The notes: generated by a model not told the origin, from the sequence alone. Shown: positions 33,496 to 43,566, numbered from the stretch's first letter. The stretch: DNA of 64,000 nt from Helicobacter_F equorum (GCF_042649585.1 NZ_JBHRZM010000004.1:1-64000), one strand, 5' to 3'. Numbers and translations are program-made.

Positions 33496-34425
33496 TTATT
33501 TTACAAACTCTGCAATATTTTTGATAACACCCTCTAATAGCCTTGTGCGTGCTTTGTCATATGCCCACGCATAATGTGGTGTAATAAGGAGTTTGTGTGC
33601 AATTTTTGGATTTAGGAGTGGATGATTAGATTCCATAGGTTCTTTTACCAAGACATCAGCGCCAAAGTAAAATGGCTTAGTTTCTAAAATATGGGCAATA
33701 TCGGCTTCATTCACAATCCCACCACGACCCACATTAAGCAAGATTGTATGATCTTTAAGGAGTGTGAGATTACTCGCATTTAAGAGATTATTTGTTTGTG
33801 GATTAAGTGGGGCATGGATAGAAATTACATCACTTGTGCGTAGAAGTGAATCCAAATCTTTGTGTGGATATTGTGTATTTTTATTGTTTCCACTTGTGGA
33901 GTGATAGCTTACTTTTGCTCCAAAGCTTTGCGCAAGTTGTGCTACCCTCTGTCCTATCGTGCCTAGCCCTATTATGCCCCATTCGAGGTCATCAAGTTCC
34001 CTAATAGGATCTTTGATATGTGTAAAAATGGCATTTGTGCTCCATTCTCCACTTTTGCAATAGTTGTCGTAATACCCTAGATTCCCTAAAAAATATAATG
34101 CCATCATAAGCGTGTGTTGTGCTACTGCGTTTGTGGAATACCCGGCGACATTTTTGATGATAATTCCTCTTTGTTTAGCGTATTCAAGATCTACATTATT
34201 TGTCCCTGTTGCAGTGATACAAATAAGCTCTAGTTTTGGCAATTTTGCCAATGTGTCAGCGTTAAGAATAACTTTGTTTGTAAGGATAATATGCGCATCT
34301 TGACAGCGTTGTAGTATTTCTTGCGGATTTGTGGTGGGATAATGTGTGAAATTACCAAACTGCTCAAAGACCTTCAAATCACATTCTCCCAATGTTTGTG
34401 AATCTAGCAATACAATGTTTTTCAT
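33496..34425 (-). CDS. D-2-hydroxyacid dehydrogenase (NAD-dependent)
   Basis: A 309-residue oxidoreductase of the D-isomer-specific 2-hydroxyacid dehydrogenase family. GLGTIGQRVAQLAQSFGA is the nucleotide-binding loop, NVGRGGIVNEADI the catalytic Arg region, and PHYAWAYDKARTRL holds the catalytic His. The exact substrate (glycerate/hydroxypyruvate or a similar acid) is not determined by sequence. ATG at 34425 follows AAGGAG; the longer reading adds 13 unrelated residues. Divergent from argB. Confidence 0.88.
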   Translation of the reverse strand: MKNIVLLDSQTLGECDLKVFEQFGNFTHYPTTNPQEILQRCQDAHIILTNKVILNADTLAKLPKLELICITATGTNNVDLEYAKQRGIIIKNVAGYSTNAVAQHTLMMALYFLGNLGYYDNYCKSGEWSTNAIFTHIKDPIRELDDLEWGIIGLGTIGQRVAQLAQSFGAKVSYHSTSGNNKNTQYPHKDLDSLLRTSDVISIHAPLNPQTNNLLNASNLTLLKDHTILLNVGRGGIVNEADIAHILETKPFYFGADVLVKEPMESNHPLLNPKIAHKLLITPHYAWAYDKARTRLLEGVIKNIAEFVK

Positions 34426-34493
34426 TATGTGCTCCTTAATGTTTTTTAGGTAATAATAATGCAAAAAGATAAATTTCTTATCAAAGGCGCTCT

Positions 34494-35354
34494 ATGCAAA
34501 AAACTTACAAAACACAGCAAAAAATAGTTAATGTCCTTTTGGAATCTATTCCCTTTATTCGTGCGTTTCGTGAGGAAATAATTGTCATTAAATATGGCGG
34601 CGCTGCACAATTAAACCCCAATTTGAAAGAAAATTTTGCACTTGATTTGGTGCTTATGTATATGGTTGGAATTCGCCCTGTTGTCGTGCATGGTGGTGGA
34701 AAACGCATTGATGAAATGCTTGCTAAACTAGAGATACAGAGCCATTTTCTTGATGGTTATCGTGTAACAAGCAAAGAATGTATGCAGGTTGTAGAGATGG
34801 TGCTAAGTGGCGAGATTAATAAAGAACTTACGGCATTTTTAAATCTCCATGGGGCTCGTGCAGTAGGGATAAGTGGCAAAGATGGTATGATGCTTAGTGC
34901 GCGCGCCAAAGATAATGGTACATTTGGTTACACAGGGGAGATCACAAGTGTCAATACACAATTACTTGAGAAACTATTGTATGAAGGGTTTGTGCCAATC
35001 ATTGCACCTATTGCAAGCGGAGAAGATAGCGTGGGGTATAACATTAATGCCGACATCGCGGCATGTGAGATTGCAAAGGCATTGCAAGCAAGCAAGATTA
35101 TTTTTCTTAGCGATATTCCAGGTGTACTTGATGAGCGCAAAGAGCTTATTAGTTCGCTCACACCTCGTGCTATAGAATCTTTGCAAGAGCGTGGTGTTAT
35201 TAGTGGCGGTATGATCCCAAAACTTGAGGCATGTGTGGGGTGTGTGCAACATGGTGTCAAAAAAGCACATATTATTGATGGGCGGATCGAGCATTCACTG
35301 CTTTTGGAGCTTTTTACCAAAGAAGGCATTGGCACACAAATTGTGTGTGATTAG
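34494..35354 (+). CDS. argB: N-acetylglutamate kinase
   Basis: Second step of arginine synthesis. The 286-residue amino-acid kinase has IKYGGAAQLN, VVVHGGGKRIDEML, NINADIAACEIAKAL and FLSDIPGVLDERK, all ArgB landmarks, and GGMIPKLEACV near the end. AAAGG lies before the ATG. With argG nearby it shows arginine biosynthesis capacity; other arg genes are not in the window. Confidence 0.95.
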   Translation: MQKTYKTQQKIVNVLLESIPFIRAFREEIIVIKYGGAAQLNPNLKENFALDLVLMYMVGIRPVVVHGGGKRIDEMLAKLEIQSHFLDGYRVTSKECMQVVEMVLSGEINKELTAFLNLHGARAVGISGKDGMMLSARAKDNGTFGYTGEITSVNTQLLEKLLYEGFVPIIAPIASGEDSVGYNINADIAACEIAKALQASKIIFLSDIPGVLDERKELISSLTPRAIESLQERGVISGGMIPKLEACVGCVQHGVKKAHIIDGRIEHSLLLELFTKEGIGTQIVCD

Positions 35355-35420
35355 ATAACAGGACTTAACCATTAATCAAAAAATATATTTTGAAAATAAT
35401 TCACAATGATTAAGTTTAAA

Positions 35421-36120
35421 TTAAAGTATATAATCTAATATTTGCAAGCAATCATATTGATGTGTTTTGCTAAGCATTCCAAAGATTCTAAACATTTGAA
35501 TAAATACTTCTATATTTTGTTTATTTATCTCCAAATAACCATTCTCTTTGCTTTGTATGCATCTCCCAACAAAACTTTGATTCTTGGAATCCTTTAAGCT
35601 GCTTAATGCCACGCAAAAATAGAGCATTGGCATAATGCCAACTGCATATTGTTTTTCTTTTATGATAATTTCGCAAAGTAGGTCTTTGTTTGAAAATTGA
35701 TGAACTAAAAGTGGATAGCTGACACTTGATTTTAAAAAAAGTTAAATTATTCATTGCCTCTTTTGTAAAATTGCTTCTTGTTATTTTTTCTCTATATTCT
35801 ATAAAATCCTTATTATTTTGAATTTCATATTTTAATACTTTTAATGCCCTGCAGTCTATAAGCTTATATTTTAATACGTATTCTAAAAATTCACTTAGCT
35901 CATATATTTGTTTTCTTTTTCCATTAGCACCAATAAAACGATACTCTTCATTGCCATCTACTAATTTATCATAACCTATCTGCCATTCTATATAATGCTT
36001 ATGCGTAATAATTGTTCTTGTCGGAGGAACTGGGATTCCATAATCACTAAATGCCAACCTCTCTTTAATACGAATCTTACCCGTTACTTTGCTTAGTGGA
36101 AATTCATACTTTAAGCACAT
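35421..36120 (-). pseudogene. Type II restriction endonuclease gene, frameshifted
   Basis: The frame from 36120 reads about 126 sensible residues, and then the reading shifts at an A7 run (T7 on the coding strand, 35734-35740). Removing one T continues smoothly into another frame to the stop at 35421 (LTFLKSSVSYPLLVHQFSN then IIIKEKQYAVGIMPMLYF), giving about 232 residues. The frame as it stands ends at 35521 with unrelated sequence. The start overlaps the methyltransferase stop by ten bases and GGGAG precedes it. The catalytic motif is not certain. Assignment as the nuclease comes from coupling with the methyltransferase and size. Confidence 0.6.
35734..35740 (-). repeat. A7/T7 run at the frameshift of the restriction gene
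   Basis: One base less would restore the full endonuclease frame. Seven bases is at the low end for slippage. Confidence 0.5.
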
Positions 36121-37160
36121 ACATACTCCCTAAATAACCTATTAAAATAATTTTTAATACTAGAATTATCATCTAAACTCAAGAACTCTTTTTCAATTTT
36201 TATAAACTCTTTGTGATTAATAAAAACATCTAAGTTACCAAAATAATAGGGCAAGTCTTTTGCAAATTTTTTAAAATGATGAACATAGTAGTAGTATTTT
36301 ACATTCTCACTAAATACCCTAATGGTATTTGAATTGTAATTTGGCATGAATGTGGCATTTCGTTTGAGTGCATTGATATCACGCATCGTATGAAAATATG
36401 CCACCTCCTTTCTGGAATCCTTTGGATTTGGATATTTTGTAATATAATTACCTATAAAATCAAATTTATTTAACACAAAAGTTTGTCCTTCATAAGTTTT
36501 AAACTCATAGTTTTTAATAAAATTAAAATCCATTCCCTTATTATTCTTTTCATATAATGCAATAACAATAGGGAAAAATGTTTTTGAGTTTGTAAAAAAT
36601 GCGGAGCTAATAATTAAACAATCAAGAAGTCTATAATTACTTTTAAAATCAAATAAAGCATTAAAATTTGTCTGCTTAATCAAATAAGAAAGAGGATGTA
36701 AGACACAAATATATTGTGGCTTAAGAACCGCAAATGAACGTAAAAATGAGATTCCTAAATCTCTATGCATTAATTTAGAATCCATTTTAAACACTTCTTT
36801 TTTTATGGAATTATTCACTATTGAAGTTTTATCATTATAGGGAGGATTTCCTATAATGATTAATTTTTGATTTTCATCAATATTGAATTTTGCTCGAGAA
36901 ACATTTAAAAGTGAATTTGTATTGATAGTTTTTATAGATTGATCCACTTTCTTTAATGCAATTTCATCAATATCAGCCCCCAAATATTTATATTTTTTAA
37001 TAAAAAAATCTCCATAACCACAAGAGCTATCAAAAAATAAAAAACTCTTCAGATCCTCAATTTTACTTTCTAGTATTTGGTAAGCAATATCGACAATGAA
37101 TCTTGGGGTATAATATGAACCAAGATTTATTGTATCAATTTTATTTAGGTGTTGTTGCAT
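36111..37160 (-). CDS. N6-adenine DNA methyltransferase, type II (gamma-type order)
   Basis: A 349-residue modification enzyme. Motif X is LGSYYTPRFIVD (13-24), motif I is DSSCGYGDFF (44-53), and motif IV is NPPY (105-108), giving the order X-I-IV-target domain. The C-terminal third is probably target recognition; the site cannot be inferred. The gene lies six bases downstream of argG and is markedly more AT-rich than its neighbours, suggesting acquisition. It looks intact although its partner nuclease is not, so it may now act as an orphan methyltransferase. Confidence 0.85.
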   Translation of the reverse strand: MQQHLNKIDTINLGSYYTPRFIVDIAYQILESKIEDLKSFLFFDSSCGYGDFFIKKYKYLGADIDEIALKKVDQSIKTINTNSLLNVSRAKFNIDENQKLIIIGNPPYNDKTSIVNNSIKKEVFKMDSKLMHRDLGISFLRSFAVLKPQYICVLHPLSYLIKQTNFNALFDFKSNYRLLDCLIISSAFFTNSKTFFPIVIALYEKNNKGMDFNFIKNYEFKTYEGQTFVLNKFDFIGNYITKYPNPKDSRKEVAYFHTMRDINALKRNATFMPNYNSNTIRVFSENVKYYYYVHHFKKFAKDLPYYFGNLDVFINHKEFIKIEKEFLSLDDNSSIKNYFNRLFREYVCA

Positions 37161-37166
37161 TTGTGC

Positions 37167-38378
37167 TTACTTTCTTGCTTTCCCGGCGATGATAAATCTT
37201 AGTGCATTGAGCTTAATAAACCCTGTAGCGTCTTTTTGATTATACACAGAATCTTCCTCAAAGGTGCTATAAGCTGCATTAAAGAGGGAGTTTTTGGATT
37301 CTCTACCTAACACGGTTACATTACCTTTATACAGCTCTACTCTCACGACACCCTCGACTTTTTCTTGTGTTTTATCAATCAACGCTTGTAATGCCTCGCG
37401 CTCTGGGCTAAACCAATAGCCATTATAAACAAGCTCGGCATATTTTGGCATTAGCGAATCTTTTAAATGTGCCGCTTCTCTATCAAGACATAGAGATTCT
37501 ATGGCACGATGTGCTTTTAGATAGATTGTTCCACCCGGAGTTTCATAACACCCACGCGATTTCATACCCACATAGCGATTTTCTACCAAATCAAGTCGCC
37601 CAATGCCATTTTCACCGCCAAGCTTGTTGAGTTTTGCCCAAAATTCTGCAGGGCTTAGCTTCTCGCCATTGATTGCCACGCCATCGCCTTTTTCAAAACT
37701 AATCGTAATAATGGTTGGGGTATCAGGGGCATTTTTGGGGCTTACGCTCCATCGCCACATATCTTCTTCAGGTGCAACATTTGGATCTTCTAGAATCTGT
37801 CCTTCATAGCTTATATGTAAGAGATTTGCGTCCATTGAATAGGGCGATTTGTTTTGCTTTTTTTCAATCTCAATGCCTGCAGATTCTGCATAAGCCAAAA
37901 GTTTTTCACGACTATTTAAATCCCATTCTCTCCAAGGTGCAATGACTTTTATATCAGGATTTAGTGCATAAGCTCCAAGCTCAAATCGCACTTGGTCATT
38001 ACCTTTGCCAGTTGCTCCGTGCGCTATGGCATCAGCACCTACTTCTCTAGCGATTTCTACAAGTCTTTTGGCAATTAATGGGCGCGCGATGCTTGTGCCA
38101 AGGAGATATTCCCCCTCATAAATCGTATTTGCCCTAAACATAGGAAATACAAAATCGTGTATAAATTCTTCACGCAAATCATCAATAAAGATGTTTTGCG
38201 GTTTTATGCCTAATTTCAAGGCTTTTGCTCGTGCAGGTTCTACTTCTTCACCTTGCCCAATGTCTGCTGTAAAGGTTACCACTTCGCAACCATACGTGTC
38301 TCCAAGCCATTTGAGAATCACGCTTGTATCAAGCCCACCGCTATATGCCAAAACTACTTTTTTGATATCTGTAGTCAT
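37167..38378 (-). CDS. argG: Argininosuccinate synthase
   Basis: Joins citrulline and aspartate. The 403-residue protein has AYSGGLDTSVILKWL (the ATP-binding P-loop), GTSIARPLIAKRLVEIA, HGATGKGNDQVRFE and SPYSMDANLLHISYEG. AAGGAG precedes the ATG. The restriction-modification genes follow on the same strand, so they may be transcribed from the argG promoter. Confidence 0.96.
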   Translation of the reverse strand: MTTDIKKVVLAYSGGLDTSVILKWLGDTYGCEVVTFTADIGQGEEVEPARAKALKLGIKPQNIFIDDLREEFIHDFVFPMFRANTIYEGEYLLGTSIARPLIAKRLVEIAREVGADAIAHGATGKGNDQVRFELGAYALNPDIKVIAPWREWDLNSREKLLAYAESAGIEIEKKQNKSPYSMDANLLHISYEGQILEDPNVAPEEDMWRWSVSPKNAPDTPTIITISFEKGDGVAINGEKLSPAEFWAKLNKLGGENGIGRLDLVENRYVGMKSRGCYETPGGTIYLKAHRAIESLCLDREAAHLKDSLMPKYAELVYNGYWFSPEREALQALIDKTQEKVEGVVRVELYKGNVTVLGRESKNSLFNAAYSTFEEDSVYNQKDATGFIKLNALRFIIAGKARK

Positions 38379-38553
38379 AATGCTCCTTTTGCAGTCAATT
38401 TTTATGAAACATTATAACAAAATGTCTAAAAAATATCTTGAGAGAGTATTGGCTATGAGTGGTTATGTGTGAAATTTAAGCCCATTAAAAGAGCAAAAAG
38501 CTTACAATCCCAACGCAAAATTTTCTAAATAAGTTTTATAATAAGGGGTATGC

Positions 38554-39258
38554 ATGAGAGTTTTTTTTGCTATTATGATATGTGTGTGTAGCCTTTGGGG
38601 TGCGGATAATGCAAAGCAAAAACTCCAAACGCTTTTAGATTCTAAAAAAATCCCAGCAAAAGTGCTTAGCACACAAGAGTTAGGACATAATCTCCTTGCG
38701 GTGGTTTTGGAGCATAACCAAAATGGTGAGCAGATTATGCTTTTTGGCTCTAGTGATGGTGAGGTGCTTTTTGGCATTGGTGAGTTGATGTGGAGTAGGG
38801 ATAATACATTTTTGACAAAATTTGATCGCATACAGACAGAATTTACAAACGCTCAAAAGGCTAAAGTTGATGCAAAAGCCATAAAACTTTTTGACACTTA
38901 CAAAGACCAAGTGATCACATTTAAGGCAAAAAAACCTACACAAAATACTATGTATATAATCTCTGATCCGATGTGTCCGTATTGTTTAAAAGAGCTTGAG
39001 AATCTCTCTTCGCGCTTAGAATCTAGTAATGTTGCTATGCTGATTGTGGGATTTTTGGGTGAAAATTCGATCAAAAAAGCCAGTGAAATTTTTGACAAAA
39101 AAACAAATGATGAATCTAAAAATCTCGCGTTGCTTACAACAATCTATAGCAGGGAATATAAGCCAAAAGATTTGCAAAATCAAAAAGTCTTAGAAATTAG
39201 CCAAGCAGTCGCACAGGCAGGAGTGCATAGTGTGCCATATATCATAGAATCTAAATAA
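38554..39258 (+). CDS. Periplasmic thiol:disulfide interchange protein (DsbC/DsbG-like)
   Basis: A 234-residue protein with a signal peptide (cleavage near residue 16, SLWGA). After an N-terminal linker or dimerisation-like region comes a thioredoxin fold with the active site DPMCPYCLKE (Cys141 and Cys144) and the cis-Pro loop SVPYII at the end. The CPYC site and layout fit DsbC/DsbG-type oxidoreductases; whether it oxidises or isomerises is not clear. It probably starts a short operon with the SufS-like gene 19 bases downstream. Confidence 0.8.
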   Translation: MRVFFAIMICVCSLWGADNAKQKLQTLLDSKKIPAKVLSTQELGHNLLAVVLEHNQNGEQIMLFGSSDGEVLFGIGELMWSRDNTFLTKFDRIQTEFTNAQKAKVDAKAIKLFDTYKDQVITFKAKKPTQNTMYIISDPMCPYCLKELENLSSRLESSNVAMLIVGFLGENSIKKASEIFDKKTNDESKNLALLTTIYSREYKPKDLQNQKVLEISQAVAQAGVHSVPYIIESK

Positions 39259-39277
39259 ATTATAGAATCTTATTGAC

Positions 39278-40672
39278 ATGGATATTCAATCATTTATTCA
39301 AAAATTTTTTGCACCCTTACTAAGTCGTGCGGATATGGGTTTTGATGAGGTGTTGGAGGAGGTGCGTGAGCACACGATCTTAGATTCACAAAGCACGTAT
39401 TTTGATTGGACGGCTTCAGGACTTGCGTATGCAGTCATAGAATCTCGCATACAAGAGATTTTGCCTTTTTATGCCAATACACATTCATTTTCTGCTACGC
39501 ATGCACGAGCTATGGGGGCATTGTATGAGGAGGCACGCTTTAGGCTCGCTAAAAGTCTTGAGCTTGATGATGAATTTGTGTTGATAGGGTGTGGTTCTGG
39601 CGCAAGTGGAGCGATTAAGAAGTTTCAAGAACTCTTAGGGATCTATATCCCACCAGCTACACGAGAGCGATTGTCGCTAGATTCACTACCAAAACTTCCT
39701 AAGGTTTTTATTAGTTCATACGAACATCATTCTAACGAAATTAGCTTGCGCGAGGGTTTGTGTGAGATACAAAAGATTGCTTTAGATTCCATGGGGCATT
39801 TTTGTGTGAATGATTTTAGCAACAAGCTTCAAAATTATCACAATGATGAGATAATCGCTTCCATCGCTCTTGCTTCCAATGTAAGTGGTATTATATCGCC
39901 TTTTGAAGAGATTGCGCATGTGTTTAGACGCCATGCACTTAAGGGTATCCTCGCCTTTGATGCCGCAAGTAGCTCACCATATATGAATATTCCCTCGCAT
40001 TGTTTTGATGCACTTTTTCTTGCGCCTCATAAATTACTTGGTGGTGTGCAGAGTTGCGGTTTACTTGCAGTGCGAAAAAGCCTTTGTCAGAATCCTATAC
40101 CAAGTTTTAGCGGTGGGGGCACGATTGAGTATGCAAATGATAATGGACAACTCTATGTCCAAAGTCTCGCGCACAAAGAAGAAGCAGGCACTCCTTATAT
40201 CATCGGATTTTTGCGTGCAGCACTTGCCTATCAGCTTCGTAATGAGATTGGGCTAGAACACATTAGGCGTCGTGAGAGGGTGCTAAGCCATATTTTTCTC
40301 AAAGAGCTTAAAAGCATTCCGGCATTGACATTGTATGGACATCAGAGTGAGACAACAGAGAATCTAGGAATTTTTAGTTTTAATATCGCGTGTGTTTCGC
40401 CATTTGATTTAAGTATGCTTTTAAGCCAAAAATTTGGGATTCAAACTCGTGCTGGCTGTAGTTGCGCTGGACCTTATGGGCATTATCTTATGGAGTTAGA
40501 TTCGCTAGAATTTACTGCACCACAATCACAAAAACTTCTTTGTGATTTGCTCCAAAACCCCCACAAACGCCCCGGATGGATCCGCATAAGTTTGCACTAT
40601 ACACACACCATAGAGGATATACAATATCTTGTCGAAAGCTTGCATAAGTGTGTGAAGATTTTACGCACTTAA
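39278..40672 (+). CDS. Class V aminotransferase, cysteine desulfurase-like (SufS-type)
   Basis: A 464-residue PLP enzyme. The PLP Lys lies in LAPHKLLGG (Lys252), with SSYEHHSNEISLRE and AFDAASSSPY carrying cofactor contacts. A Cys-rich loop TRAGCSCAGPYGHYL near residue 395 supplies a candidate sulfur-accepting Cys. This matches the SufS/CsdA branch more than NifS. It may supply sulfur for a specific pathway and not general Fe-S assembly, since no suf/isc genes surround it. There is no good ribosome site, consistent with coupling to the upstream gene. Confidence 0.78.
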   Translation: MDIQSFIQKFFAPLLSRADMGFDEVLEEVREHTILDSQSTYFDWTASGLAYAVIESRIQEILPFYANTHSFSATHARAMGALYEEARFRLAKSLELDDEFVLIGCGSGASGAIKKFQELLGIYIPPATRERLSLDSLPKLPKVFISSYEHHSNEISLREGLCEIQKIALDSMGHFCVNDFSNKLQNYHNDEIIASIALASNVSGIISPFEEIAHVFRRHALKGILAFDAASSSPYMNIPSHCFDALFLAPHKLLGGVQSCGLLAVRKSLCQNPIPSFSGGGTIEYANDNGQLYVQSLAHKEEAGTPYIIGFLRAALAYQLRNEIGLEHIRRRERVLSHIFLKELKSIPALTLYGHQSETTENLGIFSFNIACVSPFDLSMLLSQKFGIQTRAGCSCAGPYGHYLMELDSLEFTAPQSQKLLCDLLQNPHKRPGWIRISLHYTHTIEDIQYLVESLHKCVKILRT

Positions 40673-40747
40673 CAAAAGACTTAGCAAAAAAAGTATACAA
40701 TCCCACTTGTATTCTTACAAATACATTTCATTGGTATGGAGGCGTGT

Positions 40748-41761
40748 ATGCAGGAGTTAGATTCTACACATATTTCAGTCGTTGTGCCTTGCTATAACGA
40801 AGAGGTGTCTCTCCCAAAGTTTTTAGAGGAAATCACAAAAACTATGAGTGGAGTAAAACATCTCTTCCCCCAAGATAGTAAGCCTTTTTATGAACTCATT
40901 TTTGTCAACGATGGGAGCAAGGATAAGACTTTAGAAATTTTGTATGATATGCAAACAAACCATACAGATTCCGCATATCGTATCAATGTATATTCTTTTT
41001 CGCGTAACTTTGGCAAGGAAGCAGCGATTTTAGCAGGACTGCAAAAAGCAAGAGGCGAAGGTGTAATTTTATTGGATGCGGATTTGCAAGATCCTCCTAG
41101 TCTCATACCACAAATGATACAAATTTGGCTAGATTCTAGGCGCGAAATAAAAGTCGTGTATGCGCGTCGCACGACACGAGCTGGCGAGAGTAAGATACGT
41201 GCAGCACTAAGTGAAATGTTTTATAAGTTCTCTAATCTCATTTCAGAAGTCAAAATTGAATCTGGTGTGCGCGATTTTCGCCTTATGGATAGAGAAGTGA
41301 TTGATGCGCTTTTAGAGATGAAAGAATATCATCGATTTTCAAAGGCAATGTTTGCGTGGGTAGGATTTAAAAGACAATGTCTTGAATATGAATATATCCC
41401 GCATTTTAAAGAATCTTCTAGTTGGAGTTTTTGGAAACTCTTTAAATACGCTATTGAAGGTATTGTAAGCTTTAGTACCGCACCTCTTAGAATCGCGTTT
41501 GTGCTTGGATCGATCATTAGTCTTTTTGCATTTGGGTATGGAATTTATCGTTTCATATTTACCCTTTTGTATGGAAATCTCGTGCCTGGATACCCAAGTC
41601 TTATCGTGCTTATTAGTTTTATTGGTGGGATTCAGTTGATGCTTTTGGGTGTGATTGGAGAATATATCGCAAGAATCTATGAGCAAGTCAAAATGCGTCC
41701 TATCTATATTTTAGAAGATTTTAAAGAAACACAATCTTTACATACCACCAAGGAGAAATAA
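40748..41761 (+). CDS. gtrB: Glycosyltransferase family 2, polyprenol-phosphate sugar transferase (GtrB-like)
   Basis: A 337-residue membrane glycosyltransferase that charges undecaprenyl phosphate with glucose or a similar sugar. The catalytic domain shows SVVVPCYNEEVSL, DGSKDKTLE and LLDADLQDPP (DxD), and two C-terminal membrane helices follow (about 260-320). ATG at 40748 has GGAGG five bases upstream; the ATG at 40736 lies before that site. First gene of the Gtr trio. Confidence 0.9.
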   Translation: MQELDSTHISVVVPCYNEEVSLPKFLEEITKTMSGVKHLFPQDSKPFYELIFVNDGSKDKTLEILYDMQTNHTDSAYRINVYSFSRNFGKEAAILAGLQKARGEGVILLDADLQDPPSLIPQMIQIWLDSRREIKVVYARRTTRAGESKIRAALSEMFYKFSNLISEVKIESGVRDFRLMDREVIDALLEMKEYHRFSKAMFAWVGFKRQCLEYEYIPHFKESSSWSFWKLFKYAIEGIVSFSTAPLRIAFVLGSIISLFAFGYGIYRFIFTLLYGNLVPGYPSLIVLISFIGGIQLMLLGVIGEYIARIYEQVKMRPIYILEDFKETQSLHTTKEK

Positions 41762-43548
41762 TGCGCAGAAATATATTTTCAAAAGCCCTTAAAGAGTTTG
41801 TTATCACTTCATGGGCATTTTTTCACACACAGGGATTTTGGAAGTATGTCTTTATAGCATTTTCCTTGTATCTTGTAGGGATTATGGCCCTTATTCGTGC
41901 TGATGTGTATTATATCGATGATTGGAATCGTGCGGTTATCGGCTATAAAGAATGGGATAACTTTTCACGCTATATTAGTTGGTTTTTGGCTACTTTTATG
42001 CATATGGATACCGTGCTTGCTGATATTGCACCGCTTACACAGCTTGTTGCTATTGGGTTTTTAAGCTTTGCTTCTGTGATTTTGGTGTGGAGCATTCGTG
42101 AGGTTATTTGGAAAAAAGAAGATAGCATATGGGAAGAGAGTGAAGTCCCACATAAAAAACGCTTGACGGTTTTAGGTATCATCGCTTCATTACCCATTGG
42201 GCTTTCGCCTTATTTCTTAGAGGAGCTTTCATTCCGTTATGATTCGCCTTATATGGCGCTCTCTGTGCTGTTTAGTGTGATTCCATTTGTATTTATTCAC
42301 CATATGCGCGCCTATATCCCTGTAGGGATTCTCTCTTCTTTGGGAATGTGTATGACATATCAAGCAAGTAGCGGGATAGAAGTTATTTTGGTGTTATTTT
42401 TTGCATTTTTGATGTTTAACCAAACAAATGCTGGATTGAAAAAAACTATTATTTTTGTCGCAGTCTCACTTACAAATTATCTCATTGCGCTTGGTATTTT
42501 TAAGCTCTTTATTATGCACCCTATGTCACACGCTCAAGCAAGCACAAGTATGCTTCCAAAAGAGGAATTAATTAGCGGGTTTATGCGCAATCTTGATATG
42601 TATCTTGATTATTTGTGGCATGATTTTGGGTGGAGTGGTATCAAGATTTGTTTCCTACTTCTTGTGGTATTTTTCTTGTTATCTGCGTTAGTGCAGTCTA
42701 AAATCAATAAGATTCTAGCGCTTGGTATAGCAATGATCGCACTTGTGCTTGGTATTTGTCTTTCATATGGCACATACCTTGTGCTTTCTCAACCTCTTAC
42801 GCGTCCTCGTGCATTTATTGGTATAGGCGTATTTACCGCGGCTTTGGCGATTTATGTCGTTAGCGCATGGCGGGGATGGGCATATAAGAGAGAGGATCAA
42901 AAGCGAACAAATTCTGAAAAACTTGCCACAAGAAATGGCGCTCAAAGATTATTTTTCGTGCTTTCTGCGATTGTGGTTGGTTTCTTTTCTTGGTCGCTTG
43001 TAGTGTTTGCAAACTCTTATGGTAATGCACTTTCTAAACAGAATGAATACCAAACTTTCAGGGTTACCATTCTTTTAAATGATTTGGCAAATATTGTCCC
43101 CAAACAAGCCTCATCCGAAGATTATCTTTTTAGGATTAAGGGTTGGGTTACCTCATCACCTGTTTTGGAAAATTCTTCAAAAAGCAATCGCATAATGAAG
43201 CGTCTCGTATCTCTTACTGATGGAAAATGGTGGGTGCGCACAGTGATGAAACATTATGGTTGGGGTGATGTGCCAGATGAGCAATTAGAGGTTATTCCAG
43301 AATCTGAAGATTGGGATAAGCTTAAAACTGATGCGCGATGTAATCCAGAGACTGCTGGTAAGCGATTAAGACTTATTGATAATCGTTATCATAGAATCGA
43401 AACATATCCTGCTTGCACAATCATAGAATTTAAGGGATATGAACGCTATGTGCATAAAGAAAATGATGAAAGCATACAAGATGAGGATACGGAATCTAAT
43501 GTAGATTCACAAAGCACTAGTGATTCTTTGGTGTCGCAGAAGTCATAA
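41761..43548 (+). CDS. GtrII-like glucosyltransferase domain membrane protein
   Basis: A 595-residue integral membrane protein with about ten hydrophobic segments and a soluble, acidic C-terminus. The segment RADVYYIDDWNRAVIGYKEW near residue 47 has the paired Asp typical of GtrII and other C-type membrane glycosyltransferases. It starts at the gtrB stop (TAATG) and is followed by a GtrA flippase, so it is the acceptor-specific enzyme that moves the lipid-linked sugar to the glycan in the periplasm. The sugar and acceptor are unknown. Confidence 0.82.
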   Translation: MRRNIFSKALKEFVITSWAFFHTQGFWKYVFIAFSLYLVGIMALIRADVYYIDDWNRAVIGYKEWDNFSRYISWFLATFMHMDTVLADIAPLTQLVAIGFLSFASVILVWSIREVIWKKEDSIWEESEVPHKKRLTVLGIIASLPIGLSPYFLEELSFRYDSPYMALSVLFSVIPFVFIHHMRAYIPVGILSSLGMCMTYQASSGIEVILVLFFAFLMFNQTNAGLKKTIIFVAVSLTNYLIALGIFKLFIMHPMSHAQASTSMLPKEELISGFMRNLDMYLDYLWHDFGWSGIKICFLLLVVFFLLSALVQSKINKILALGIAMIALVLGICLSYGTYLVLSQPLTRPRAFIGIGVFTAALAIYVVSAWRGWAYKREDQKRTNSEKLATRNGAQRLFFVLSAIVVGFFSWSLVVFANSYGNALSKQNEYQTFRVTILLNDLANIVPKQASSEDYLFRIKGWVTSSPVLENSSKSNRIMKRLVSLTDGKWWVRTVMKHYGWGDVPDEQLEVIPESEDWDKLKTDARCNPETAGKRLRLIDNRYHRIETYPACTIIEFKGYERYVHKENDESIQDEDTESNVDSQSTSDSLVSQKS

Positions 43549-43566
43549 GAATATTTTAGGTTTTGT

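Noticed and set aside
35355..35420. Possible repeats or an attachment site bordering the restriction-modification unit.
   Set aside because: The short AT-rich inverted pieces here are imperfect, and I found no matching direct repeat at the other edge next to argG.
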